A stretch of DNA of 64,000 nucleotides from Bradyrhizobium amphicarpaeae. Lineage in GTDB: Bacteria; Pseudomonadota; Alphaproteobacteria; Rhizobiales; Xanthobacteraceae. Within the stretch, counting starts at the first letter, position 1; the number at the start of each line of letters is the position of its first letter. The notes beneath the pieces are model-generated. The model searched no databases. It was not told the DNA's origin and saw only the letters and a program-made list of their open reading frames with translations. This document shows, in pieces, positions 10,149-18,789 of this stretch. A program made the position numbers and the translations under genes. Where the stretch lies: the NCBI RefSeq assembly GCF_002266435.3, contig NZ_CP029426.2:1890001-1954000 (forward strand), read 5' to 3'.

Positions 10149-11746
10149 CAGGCGATCATGGGTTGGTCAACGCGCGGCAGGGAGCTCAGGCTTTCCGCGA
10201 TCTCGCGCGCCGCCGTGAGCGTCGTCATCGTTCGCTGCGCCAGCGCGGGGATTTCAGCGCGATGGTCGGAGCGGAAATGCGCGCCGCGGCTCTCGCGCCG
10301 GCTCCACGCCGAGGCGGCCACGAGCAAGGCCGAAACCGCCATGTTGCGCAGCGCGATGCTCGTCGCCTCGCGCTCGAGCGCGGCGAAGTGGCGCACGGCA
10401 TCCGCGAGACCCTCGCCCTCGCGGATCACGCCGACATCGCCGGCCATCATAGCGCGCAGCCGCTTCACGGCCGCGGCGTCCGGCGCGCCGCCGCCCGGTA
10501 CCACCAATGCGTCGGGGAGGCGGGCAGGCGAGGGGATCGCACGGCCGGCGATGTCGTCGGCGATGCGCGCGGCGTAGACCACGGCCTCCAGCAGCGAATT
10601 CGAGGCGAGCCGGTTGGCGCCGTGCGCGCCGGTCGACGACACCTCGCCGCCGGCCCAGAGCCCGTCGATCGAGCTGCGTCCGTGCGCATCCACCGCGATG
10701 CCGCCCATGTGGTAGTGCGCGGCGGGTGCAATCGGGATGATCTGCGTGGCCGGATCGATGCCGGCGGCGACGCAGCTCGCATGCACGGTCGGAAATCTGT
10801 CGGCGAAGCGCGCGCCCAGCGCCAGCCGCGCATCGAGGAAGGCGCCGCGCCCGGCCGCGATCTCGGCGAACACGCCGCGCGCCACGATGTCGCGTGGCGC
10901 GAGCTCTGCGAGCGGGTGAAGTGCGACCATGAAACGCTCGCCGGCGCCGTTGACCAGCGTCGCCCCTTCGCCGCGCAACGCTTCGGTCGCGAGCGGTGCC
11001 GGATCGCGGCCGACCATGATGGCGGTTGGATGGAACTGCACGAATTCCGGATCGGCGATCACGGCACCGGCACGCGCGGCGATGGCAAGGCCGGAGCCGC
11101 TGGCTTCCACTGGATTGGTCGTGACTGCGTAAAGATGTCCGATACCGCCGGTCGCAAGCACCACCGCGCGCGAGGCGAGCAGGAACGGCTTTGCCCGGGA
11201 GTTGCCGGCCTCGCGCAATTGAAGTCCGGCGACGGCGCCATCCTCGATCAACAGCGCCTCGGCGACGAAACCCTCGACCAGGCGAATCGAGGGCGTCCGG
11301 CGCACAGCTTCACCGAGTGCCGCGATGATCGCGGCACCGGCGCCATCGCCTCGTACATGCACGATGCGCCGGGCCGAATGTGCCGCTTCGCGTCCGACGG
11401 CGAGCCTGCCTTCGAGATCGCGATCGAACGGGACGCCATAGTGCAGGAGATCGTGGATGCGCGGCGCGGCCTCGCGGGCGATCCCAAGTGCGACCGCCTC
11501 GTCGACGAGGCCGCCGCCGACCGCGATCGTGTCGGCGGCATGCGCTTCCGGCGTATCGCCCTCGGCCACCGCCGCGGCGATCCCGCCTTGCGCCCATGCG
11601 GAGGATGCGCCCTGTCCGAGCGGCGCGGCCGAGATCAAGGTCACCGGCCGAGGCGCCAGCTTCAGCGCGCAGAACAGCCCGGCAAGGCCGCCGCCGACGA
11701 TGACGATGTCGTCGGTGCGGGTGAGGTTGTGGATGTTGTTTGTCAT
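10148..11746 (-). CDS. nadB: L-aspartate oxidase
   Basis: FAD flavoprotein that oxidises L-aspartate to iminoaspartate, the substrate of NadA. 532 residues. The N-terminal Rossmann motif is [19 protein letters not shown], followed by [13 protein letters not shown]. The substrate-site region has [25 protein letters not shown] and [18 protein letters not shown]. The C-terminal FAD loop is [17 protein letters not shown], and the helical domain carries [12 protein letters not shown]. It starts nine bases after the nadA stop and runs into nadC, so it is part of one operon. Confidence 0.96.
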   Translation of the reverse strand: MTNNIHNLTRTDDIVIVGGGLAGLFCALKLAPRPVTLISAAPLGQGASSAWAQGGIAAAVAEGDTPEAHAADTIAVGGGLVDEAVALGIAREAAPRIHDLLHYGVPFDRDLEGRLAVGREAAHSARRIVHVRGDGAGAAIIAALGEAVRRTPSIRLVEGFVAEALLIEDGAVAGLQLREAGNSRAKPFLLASRAVVLATGGIGHLYAVTTNPVEASGSGLAIAARAGAVIADPEFVQFHPTAIMVGRDPAPLATEALRGEGATLVNGAGERFMVALHPLAELAPRDIVARGVFAEIAAGRGAFLDARLALGARFADRFPTVHASCVAAGIDPATQIIPIAPAAHYHMGGIAVDAHGRSSIDGLWAGGEVSSTGAHGANRLASNSLLEAVVYAARIADDIAGRAIPSPARLPDALVVPGGGAPDAAAVKRLRAMMAGDVGVIREGEGLADAVRHFAALEREATSIALRNMAVSALLVAASAWSRRESRGAHFRSDHRAEIPALAQRTMTTLTAAREIAESLSSLPRVDQPMIA

Positions 11747-11755
11747 GGTCCAGTC

Positions 11756-12874
11756 TCAATTCTTCAGATTGATCATCCGCTCGACCGAACGTCGCGCACG
11801 TTCCGTAAGCGCGGGATCGATCGTGACCTCCTCGCGGAGCGTCAGCAGGCTGTCCAGAATGTTCGCGAGCGTGATGCGCTTCATGTGCGGGCAGAGATTG
11901 CAGGGCCGCAGCATCTCGACGTCGGGCAGCTCGGCCCGTACATTGTCGGCCATCGAGCATTCCGTGATCATCACCAGCCGTCGTGGTCGCTTCTCGCGCA
12001 CCCAGTTGATCATGTGCGCGGTCGAGCCGGTGAAGTCGGCCTCCGCCAGCACGTCCGGCGGACATTCGGGATGCGCGATGATTTGGACGGACGGATCGGC
12101 CTCGCGAAAGGCGCGCAGCTCTTCGCCCTTGAAACGCTCGTGCACCTCGCAGGCGCCTTTCCAGGCGATGATCTTCACGTCGGTCTTCGAGGCCACGTAA
12201 GTGGCGAGATAGCGATCGGGCAGGAAGATCACGCTGGGCGCGTTCAGGCTCTCGACCACTTGCACCGCGTTCGAGGAGGTGCAGCAGATGTCGACCTCGG
12301 CCTTCACCTCCGCGGACGTATTGACATAGGCGACGACGGGCACGCCGGGAAATTTTTCGCGGAGCAGGCGCACGTCGGCGCCGGTGATGCTGGCGGCAAG
12401 CGAGCAGCCGGCGCGCGAGTCCGGAATCAGCACCGTCTTGTCCGGGTTGAGCAGTTTTGAGGTCTCCGCCATGAAGTGCACGCCGCACTGGACGATGATG
12501 TTGGCCTCCACCTTGGTGGCTTCGAGCGCGAGCTGGAGCGAGTCGCCGCCGATGTCGGCGACGCAGTGGAAGATCTCCGGCGCCTGGTAGTTATGCGCGA
12601 GGATCACCGCGCCTCGCCTGCGCTTCAGCTCGTTGATCGCCTTGATCGTCGGCGCCATCAGCGGCCACTCGATCGGCGGGATCACATGTTTCACAAGCTC
12701 GTAGAGCGGCGCGGTGGCGCGCTCGACCTCCGGCGTCCATTCCAGTGACGGAGCCGGCAGGGTCGGGCCCGTTCGCGCGGGTGCTGCGCGGGAGGAGGCC
12801 GTGACCGGGGTGATGATTGCGCCCTGCGGCCGGTTGGCAAAGTCGTCGGGGCCGTAAATTCCAGCGATCGGCAT
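11756..12874 (-). CDS. nadA: Quinolinate synthase (4Fe-4S)
   Basis: Condenses iminoaspartate with dihydroxyacetone phosphate to quinolinate. 372 residues from the ATG at 12874, which has a GGGAGG ribosome-binding site five bases upstream. The frame is open back to 13036, but that extension runs through the operator region and is not conserved-looking. Cluster cysteines are visible in [22 protein letters not shown] and [26 protein letters not shown] and [11 protein letters not shown] are substrate-site blocks. It is the first gene of nadABC, preceded by two palindromic boxes. Confidence 0.96.
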   Translation of the reverse strand: MPIAGIYGPDDFANRPQGAIITPVTASSRAAPARTGPTLPAPSLEWTPEVERATAPLYELVKHVIPPIEWPLMAPTIKAINELKRRRGAVILAHNYQAPEIFHCVADIGGDSLQLALEATKVEANIIVQCGVHFMAETSKLLNPDKTVLIPDSRAGCSLAASITGADVRLLREKFPGVPVVAYVNTSAEVKAEVDICCTSSNAVQVVESLNAPSVIFLPDRYLATYVASKTDVKIIAWKGACEVHERFKGEELRAFREADPSVQIIAHPECPPDVLAEADFTGSTAHMINWVREKRPRRLVMITECSMADNVRAELPDVEMLRPCNLCPHMKRITLANILDSLLTLREEVTIDPALTERARRSVERMINLKN

Positions 12875-12896
12875 TGAAGCCTCCCTTGCATGTCGA

Positions 12897-12917
12897 ATAT
12901 GCTCAGTGCGAGTATAT
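12897..12917. promoter_or_regulatory. NadQ-type operator, box 1 (proximal to nadA)
   Basis: A 21-bp inverted repeat, ATATGCTC-N5-GAGTATAT, with seven of eight arm positions complementary. It lies 23 bases upstream of the nadA ATG, so a bound protein could block the promoter or early transcription. A second box of the same build lies 75 bp further out. The window encodes a NadQ-like regulator at 25487-26455. Assignment to NadQ is inference from family knowledge. Confidence 0.7.
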
Positions 12918-12971
12918 CTGGGGCCCAAATCATCCGGCCGAGGGGCCAGCGCGGACTTCATCGGGGTGTAA

Positions 12972-12992
12972 ATATACTCATATTGAGCAAAT
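12972..12992. promoter_or_regulatory. NadQ-type operator, box 2 (distal)
   Basis: A second palindrome with the same 8-5-8 geometry as the proximal box: ATATACTC-N5-GAGCAAAT, six of eight arm positions complementary. Centre-to-centre distance between the boxes is 75 bp, near seven helical turns, which would suit cooperative binding on one face. It is AT-rich against a GC-rich background. Confidence 0.62.
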
Positions 12993-13042
12993 CGAAGATA
13001 ACACGCTCTGCCGGGGATCGCCAGATGCTGCCGCACACAATT

Positions 13043-13074
13043 CCGTTAAGCCCTGGGTCCGTTAAGCCTTGGGC
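13043..13074. repeat. Tandem 16-bp direct repeat upstream of the MFS gene
   Basis: Two adjacent 16-bp units, CCGTTAAGCCCTGGGT and CCGTTAAGCCTTGGGC, match at 14 of 16 positions. They sit in the 350-bp divergent gap between nadA and the MFS gene, outside the nad boxes. They could be a regulator half-site array or chance slippage. Confidence 0.5.
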
Positions 13075-13226
13075 GCCTCCGGCGAGGCCAGATCGAAATG
13101 CAATGCTCTCGCGTCAGCCCCCCGCGGAACGCAATCGTTTTTGATTTGGGATTTTCATGCAAATGCATTAATTGACGCGTTCGCGGTCGCTTCTTGGCGC
13201 GTCCGCAATGACAGACGGGGAATACC

Positions 13227-14480
13227 ATGTCGACATCAGTGGGCGAACTCGCTCCGGCCTCACGTTCCTCCAACTGGCGTACCCCTGCCGTCATCATTCT
13301 CTGCGGCTGCGCGATCGGCATGCTCGGCTTCGGTCCGCGCTCGGCGCTCGGCTTCTTCGTGCAGCCGATGAGCCACGAATTCTCCTGGGGCCGTGACGTG
13401 TTCGGCCTCGCCATTGCCTTTCAGAATTTGCTGTGGGGACTGGGCCAACCGGTCGCCGGCGCGGTCGCCGATCGCTTCGGCCTGTTCCGTGTGATGTGCG
13501 TCGGCGCTCTGCTCTATGCCGGCGGCCTGCTGTTGATGCGCTACTCCACGACGCCGTTGTCGCTCGACATCGGTGCGGGCGTCATGGTCGGTTTTGGTCT
13601 TGCCGGCTGCTCGTTCAACCTGGTGCTGTCGGCATTCACCAAGCTGCTGCCGGCCGAGAAGCGCGGCCTTGCGCTTGGAGCCGGCACGGCGGCTGGCTCA
13701 TTCGGCCAATTCCTGTTCGCACCGATCGGCGTCGCGTTGATCGACAATTTCGGCTGGCAGCAGGCACTCTCCGTGTTCGGATTCCTGATGCTGCTGATCA
13801 TCCCGTTGTCGCTTGCGCTCGCGACGCCCCCGGCCGCAAATCCGGCCAATGCGACGCCGGCCGATGAGCAGACCTTCACCAGGGCGCTCGCCGAAGCCTT
13901 CGGTCACCGATCCTATGTGCTGCTGGTGATCGGCTTCTTCACCTGCGGATTCCAGCTCGCCTTCATCACCGTGCATCTGCCGGCCTTCCTGGTCGATCGC
14001 GGCATCTCCACGCAGACCGGCGGCTGGGTGATTGCGGCGATCGGCCTGTTCAACATCATCGGCTCGCTCAGCGTCGGCTATCTCCAGAACTCGCTGCCCA
14101 AGCGCTACATCCTCTCGACCATCTACTTCACGCGCGCACTCGCGACCCTCGCCTTCATCTCGTTCCCGATCACGCCGTTCTCGGCGATCGCGTTCGGTGC
14201 GGTCTCCGGCCTGACCTGGCTGTCGACGGTGCCGCCGACCTCGGCGCTGGTGGCATTGATGTTCGGCACGCGCTGGCTTGCCACGCTCTATGGCTTCGCG
14301 TTCGTCAGCCATCAGGTCGGCGGCTTTCTCGGCGTCTGGCTCGGGGGCATCGTCTTCGAAAAGTACGGTTCCTACACGCCGATCTGGTGGCTCTCGATTG
14401 TGTTCGGCGTGCTCTCGGCGCTGATCAATCTTCCGATCGTGGAGAAACCTGTGGTCAGGGCGGTTGCGCAGCCTGCCTGA
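13227..14480 (+). CDS. MFS transporter (12 TM, monocarboxylate/oxalate-formate antiporter-like)
   Basis: A 417-residue integral inner-membrane carrier with about twelve hydrophobic helices. After helix 2 comes the MFS loop motif in the form QPVAGAVADRFGLFRVM. The central loop around residues 195-215 is polar (PPAANPANATPADEQ), separating two six-helix halves. The pattern resembles the oxalate/formate or monocarboxylate antiporter branch, but the substrate cannot be read from sequence. GGGGA precedes the ATG at 13227. It lies divergent from nadA and just upstream of the AcuI-like reductase, which could make them functional partners; the gap is 41 bp. Confidence 0.85.
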   Translation: MSTSVGELAPASRSSNWRTPAVIILCGCAIGMLGFGPRSALGFFVQPMSHEFSWGRDVFGLAIAFQNLLWGLGQPVAGAVADRFGLFRVMCVGALLYAGGLLLMRYSTTPLSLDIGAGVMVGFGLAGCSFNLVLSAFTKLLPAEKRGLALGAGTAAGSFGQFLFAPIGVALIDNFGWQQALSVFGFLMLLIIPLSLALATPPAANPANATPADEQTFTRALAEAFGHRSYVLLVIGFFTCGFQLAFITVHLPAFLVDRGISTQTGGWVIAAIGLFNIIGSLSVGYLQNSLPKRYILSTIYFTRALATLAFISFPITPFSAIAFGAVSGLTWLSTVPPTSALVALMFGTRWLATLYGFAFVSHQVGGFLGVWLGGIVFEKYGSYTPIWWLSIVFGVLSALINLPIVEKPVVRAVAQPA

Positions 14481-14521
14481 TCGGCTAAACATCCCCGGCA
14501 AACAAGTCAGGGAGTTCAGTC

Positions 14522-15508
14522 GTGGCCACATTCAAGGCGATCCGGATCGACAAGGCGGACAAGGGCACCACCGCCGCGCTGACGCAGTTCGACGAAGCCG
14601 AGCTGATGGACGGCGACGTCACCGTCCGCGTGGAATGGTCGACGCTGAACTACAAGGACGGCCTCGCCCTCACCGGCAAGGCGCCGGTGGTGCGCCGCTT
14701 CCCGATGATCGCCGGCATCGACTTCGCCGGCACCGTCGAAGCGTCGTCGCATCCGCAGTGGAAGGCGGGCGACAAGGTCGTCTGCACCGGCTGGGGTATG
14801 GGCGAGACCCATCTCGGCGCCTATGCCGAGATGGCACGGGTGAAGGGCGAGTGGCTGGTGGCCTTGCCGCAAGGTCTGTCGGCGCGCGATGCCATGGCGA
14901 TCGGCACAGCCGGCTTCACTGCGATGCTCTCGGTGCTGGCACTGGAAAAGCATGGTCTCTCCCCGAAGAGCGGCCCTGTGGTGGTGACGGGTGCCGCCGG
15001 CGGCGTCGGCTCGGTTGCGATCGCCGTGCTCTCCAAGCTCGGCTACCACGTCATCGCTTCGACCGGCCGCGCCACGGAGGCCGACTATCTGAAGCAGTTG
15101 GGAGCAGCCGAAATCATCGACCGCAACGAATTGTCGGCGCCGGCCAAGCCGATCGCAAAGGAGCGCTGGGCAGGGGGCGTCGACAGCGTCGGCTCGACCA
15201 CACTGGCGAATCTGCTGTCGATGACGAAATACGGCGGTGCGATCGCGGCCTGCGGCCTGGCCGCCGGCATGGACCTGCCGTCGTCTGTCGCACCCTTCAT
15301 TTTGCGCGGAGTGTGCCTTCTCGGCATCGATTCCGTGATGTGCCCGATCGAGCCGCGGAAAGCCGCTTGGCAGCGCCTGGCGTCAGATCTGGATCGGACG
15401 AAACTGTCTGAAATCACTCATGAAATCTCCCTCGATCAGGTTTCGGAGTGGGGCGCGAAAATCCTGGCCGGACAGGTCCGCGGCCGCATCGTGGTAAAAA
15501 TTGTCTAA
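14522..15508 (+). CDS. acuI: Acrylyl-CoA reductase (NADPH) / YhdH-type quinone oxidoreductase
   Basis: Zinc-independent medium-chain reductase of the YhdH/AcuI family, 328 residues, which reduces acryloyl-CoA to propionyl-CoA using NADPH. Visible blocks are [19 protein letters not shown] near the N-terminus, [14 protein letters not shown], the nucleotide-binding [21 protein letters not shown] (glycine-rich) and [16 protein letters not shown]. The start is GTG 14522 behind an AGGGAG ribosome-binding site. The acrylate role is inferred from closest resemblance; a general quinone or enone reductase is possible. Confidence 0.85.
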   Translation: MATFKAIRIDKADKGTTAALTQFDEAELMDGDVTVRVEWSTLNYKDGLALTGKAPVVRRFPMIAGIDFAGTVEASSHPQWKAGDKVVCTGWGMGETHLGAYAEMARVKGEWLVALPQGLSARDAMAIGTAGFTAMLSVLALEKHGLSPKSGPVVVTGAAGGVGSVAIAVLSKLGYHVIASTGRATEADYLKQLGAAEIIDRNELSAPAKPIAKERWAGGVDSVGSTTLANLLSMTKYGGAIAACGLAAGMDLPSSVAPFILRGVCLLGIDSVMCPIEPRKAAWQRLASDLDRTKLSEITHEISLDQVSEWGAKILAGQVRGRIVVKIV

Positions 15509-15620
15509 CGGTGTTCAGACTTTACCAACCAAGCTGCTTCAATGTCGCCATGGTTAGTATGGTAAGCAGCGGGTAAAGAGATAAGGCATCGCCCGCGCTG
15601 GGGTTGGTTCGGAGTTGAGC

Positions 15621-16220
15621 ATGCTTGCGCGTATTGTGTTGGGGGTTGTCACGGCGGCAGCAACGTTTGCGCCGGCCCTTGCCGGAAGCATGAACGCCGA
15701 CGAGGCGCGCCGCTTCGTGGCGGGCAAGGTGTTTGCCTTCACCTGTTTCGACGGTACCCGCGGCGCAGGCCGTATCCTGGAAGATCTCGGTGCCGCCGGC
15801 GCGGTGCAGTTCTCCGGCGCGGGGCCGGTCAAACATCTCCGCCTACCCGGCAATACGCTCCAGATCCGCGGCCAGAACGTCTGCGCCTCCATCAAGGGCA
15901 TCCCGTTCGAGCCCTGTTTCAACCTGGAAAAGACCGACGATCGCAGCTTCCGCGGCTCGGTGTCGGGGATGGGCTTCGCGTATTGCGACTTCCATCACCA
16001 GGGCGGCAACCAGATGCTGATGGCGCGCGCTGCGGCGCGACCGCGCTCGCTGCACAGGGCAGAGCACACAGGTTCGGTCGGCCCGGCCAACACCGAAGTG
16101 GCCGCGCGCGTCGAGACGCCGCGCGTCGAGAGCAGCCGGCTCGAGCCGGTGAAGTCGGAGATCAAGTCGGAGCCCGCCACGAACGAAGCCCCGCTGGAGC
16201 TGCGCCGCTCCACCCAGTGA
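15621..16220 (+). CDS. Secreted hypothetical protein
   Basis: 199 residues with a Sec signal peptide (MLARIVLGVVTAAATFAPAL, cut near AGS at residue 22). The mature domain of about 110 residues has four cysteines: FTCFDG, NVCASI, FEPCFN and FAYCDFHH. These probably form two disulfides in the periplasm. The last 70 residues are charged and low in complexity (repeated VETPRVESSRLEPVKSE-like units). I do not recognise a family. A GGAG ribosome-binding site precedes ATG 15621, and a strong terminator follows. Confidence 0.7.
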   Translation: MLARIVLGVVTAAATFAPALAGSMNADEARRFVAGKVFAFTCFDGTRGAGRILEDLGAAGAVQFSGAGPVKHLRLPGNTLQIRGQNVCASIKGIPFEPCFNLEKTDDRSFRGSVSGMGFAYCDFHHQGGNQMLMARAAARPRSLHRAEHTGSVGPANTEVAARVETPRVESSRLEPVKSEIKSEPATNEAPLELRRSTQ

Positions 16221-16276
16221 GTCAGCTGCGCTGGACGGTTCGCGCACTTTGTCGTTGAAGACGTCCATCGAACACC

Positions 16277-16314
16277 AAGCCGCCGTGCCGTAGTCATACG
16301 GACGGCGGCTTTTA
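16277..16314 (+). terminator. Rho-independent terminator
   Basis: A perfect 10-bp stem AAGCCGCCGT (16277-16286) with ACGGCGGCTT (16302-16311) has an inner CCGTA/TACGG pair in the loop. It ends in TTTT and serves the secreted protein ending at 16220. Confidence 0.82.
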
Positions 16315-16384
16315 TGCGTTGGTAGCTGTTCGCGCTCCAGTTTGCGTACGGCCGGGGGGCGCGGCCCGAAAAAAGGGTTCAACG

Positions 16385-16618
16385 ATGTCGCTGTACTTTT
16401 TCCGCATCAGCACCGGTCGCTATTCCGGCGCCGCCGACCAGCCGTACGAGTTCGAGGATCGCGCAGCCGCCTGGACCGAGATGACCGAGGTCTGCGCCAA
16501 CCTGCTCGGTGGCATCGTGCGCAGCCTGAAGCCGAACTCCGAGTGGTGCATGGAGTTGCTCGACGAGAACAAGAAACCGGTCTTTCGCGTCAGCCTCGTC
16601 GGCGAGAGCGCGCGTTGA
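16385..16618 (+). CDS. Small DUF6894-like protein
   Basis: 77 residues, no signal peptide. The opening MSLYFFRISTGRY, the acidic EFEDRAAAWTEMTEV section and the closing VFRVSLVGES fit the small DUF6894-type cytoplasmic proteins common in Bradyrhizobium (normally MPRYFFH-like at the start). Function is unknown. An AAAAAGGG stretch lies upstream of ATG 16385. Confidence 0.7.
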   Translation: MSLYFFRISTGRYSGAADQPYEFEDRAAAWTEMTEVCANLLGGIVRSLKPNSEWCMELLDENKKPVFRVSLVGESAR

Positions 16619-16851
16619 CGAATACCGAGCGTGCGACCGGCGTTCACGTATGCCGATGCGTTCAAATCCGCGAAGCCCAGCTTCATCGCACGTGAAAGGT
16701 GCGAGAAGTCGGAGGGTTGAGCGGCTCTTCCGGTATTTCTACTGAGGTCGCCGAGGTTCTGCTTAACGTTAATGACCGAACCTCGTTGTTACCCTCCCGG
16801 CGTTGTTCACGCGCTTCGCCGCGGCAAATGCGTACCCCTGGGGATACTTTG

Positions 16852-18594
16852 ATGATGTTCATTCAGAACCTGCGAATCGGCACCAAGCTCGCCGTCACTT
16901 CGGTGCTGACCATCGGGCTCGTCGCGCTCATGATCTTCCTCCAGATGAGCGGAGATGCCGCTGTCCAGAAGCTCGGCAATGCCGCGTCAGGCCAGCAGGC
17001 GATCGCGCAGAACGCCGCTGAAGCGAAGGCGTCGGTCCGGGGCATGCAGATCGGCATTCGCGACATCCTGACGTCTTCCTCGCCGTCCGAGATGCAGAAG
17101 GCGGTGTCCTACTTCAACGACCGCCAGGCCGCCGCCACGAAGTTTTCGAACGAAATGGCGAAGCTTTCGCGCTCGCCGGAAAATCGCAAGCGGATCGATC
17201 GCCTGACCCTCCTGATTGGCGAATTCGGCAAGGGCCAGCAGCAGATCGAGGCCATCCGGACGCAGGAGCTCGCGCTGGAGGGGAAGAAGGACGGCGAAGC
17301 GGGGGCGCAGCTCGCCAAGCTCGTGGCCGACGTCGATCAATTTCGCAAGGGAACGCTCGCGCCGATCAACGCAGAGATTTCCGAGTTGACCAACCAGATC
17401 ACCGATTTCGCCAAGCAGAGGAGCGTCGAAACGCGCGCGGAGGCGGAAGCCGAGGCGACCTCAGTTGCACGGACGTCACTCGTCACCGGCGTTCTGGCCG
17501 CGCTCGTCTTGATCGGTGCGTGCATCTTCTCCGTCTTCAGCATCGCGCGGCCCATGCGGGCGCTGACGGCGGCGATGGAAAAGCTTGCCGGCGGAGACTT
17601 CTCCGTGGTGCTGCCCGGCCTTGGCCGCAAGGACGAAGTGGGCGAGGTCGCTGGCGCCGTCGAAAAATTCAAGCTCGTGTCCGAGCAGAAGGCGCGCGAG
17701 GAGGCGGAAGCCAAGGTGCGGCAGGATCAGATCGCGGCCGAGCAGCGCAAACTCGAGATGCGCAAGCTCGCGGACAATTTCGAGTCGGCGGTCGGCGAGA
17801 TCGTCGGCACGGTGTCTTCGGCCTCGACCGAGCTCGAGGCATCCGCGACCACCCTGACCTCGACCGCCGTGCGCACGCAGGAGCTCACCGCCATGGTGGC
17901 TGCCGCGTCCGAAGAAGCTTCCACCAACGTGCAGTCGGTGGCCTCGGCGACCGAGGAGCTGTCGTCCTCGATCACCGAGATCAGCCGCCAGGTGCAGGAA
18001 TCTGCCCGCGTCGCCAGCGAGGCCGTGAGCCAGGCCCGCACCACGACCGACCGTGTCGGCGAGCTTTCCGCTGCGGCGGCGCGGATCGGCGACGTGGTCG
18101 AACTGATCAACACGATCGCCGGCCAGACCAATCTACTGGCGCTCAATGCGACCATCGAGGCCGCGCGCGCCGGCGAGGCTGGCCGCGGCTTCGCCGTGGT
18201 CGCCTCCGAGGTCAAGGCGCTCGCCGAGCAGACTGCGAAGGCGACCGGTGAGATCGGCCAGCAGATCGCCAGCATCCAGACCGCGACCGAGCATTCGGTG
18301 GGCGCAATCAAGGACATCAGCCACACCATAGAGAGGCTGTCGGAAATCTCCTCGACGATCGCGGCTGCCGTCGAAGAGCAGGGCGCGGCGACGCAGGAGA
18401 TTTCCCGCAACGTGCAGCAAGCGGCGGAGGGTACCCATCAGGTGTCGTCCAACATCACAGACGTGCAGCAGGGCGCGAGCGAGACCGGTTCCGCCTCCTC
18501 GCAGGTGCTGTCCGCCGCGCAGATGCTGTCCGGCGACAGCAATCGCCTCAAGCTCGAGGTCGGTAAGTTTCTCGGCACCGTGCGCGCCGCCTGA
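16852..18594 (+). CDS. Methyl-accepting chemotaxis protein (MCP 1)
   Basis: Transmembrane chemoreceptor, 580 residues. TM1 is at about residues 12-31. The periplasmic sensor (about 32-208) is helical with few cysteines. TM2 is at 209-231, the HAMP domain about 232-285 (PMRALTAAMEKLAGGDFSVV), then the cytoplasmic signalling domain with the hairpin-tip block [20 protein letters not shown] and [17 protein letters not shown]. It ends VGKFLGTVRAA, without a CheR-tethering pentapeptide. Two adjacent ATGs (16852, 16855) are possible starts. It is the first of three tandem MCP genes with near-identical signalling domains. The ligand is unknown. Confidence 0.93.
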   Translation: MMFIQNLRIGTKLAVTSVLTIGLVALMIFLQMSGDAAVQKLGNAASGQQAIAQNAAEAKASVRGMQIGIRDILTSSSPSEMQKAVSYFNDRQAAATKFSNEMAKLSRSPENRKRIDRLTLLIGEFGKGQQQIEAIRTQELALEGKKDGEAGAQLAKLVADVDQFRKGTLAPINAEISELTNQITDFAKQRSVETRAEAEAEATSVARTSLVTGVLAALVLIGACIFSVFSIARPMRALTAAMEKLAGGDFSVVLPGLGRKDEVGEVAGAVEKFKLVSEQKAREEAEAKVRQDQIAAEQRKLEMRKLADNFESAVGEIVGTVSSASTELEASATTLTSTAVRTQELTAMVAAASEEASTNVQSVASATEELSSSITEISRQVQESARVASEAVSQARTTTDRVGELSAAAARIGDVVELINTIAGQTNLLALNATIEAARAGEAGRGFAVVASEVKALAEQTAKATGEIGQQIASIQTATEHSVGAIKDISHTIERLSEISSTIAAAVEEQGAATQEISRNVQQAAEGTHQVSSNITDVQQGASETGSASSQVLSAAQMLSGDSNRLKLEVGKFLGTVRAA

Positions 18595-18789
18595 CGGCGG
18601 CGCCTCTCAACAGATCATCGGCAACCGTCGCGAGACTGCGCAGCGGTTGCGCGCGTTCGTAGTCCATCGCTGCGATTCCGTGCGTGCGGGGTTAACCTTC
18701 CGGAAAAGCGATGCGGTCATGATTGCCGTAATTTCCCGGGCGCCGAGTCGCCCATTGCGTATTGCGTCTCAAGATATTGGAGCAGGTTG

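Noticed and set aside
10163..12460. A 765-residue plus-strand frame opposite nadB/nadA
   Set aside because: It spans two real genes and their junction in antisense and has no recognisable domain.
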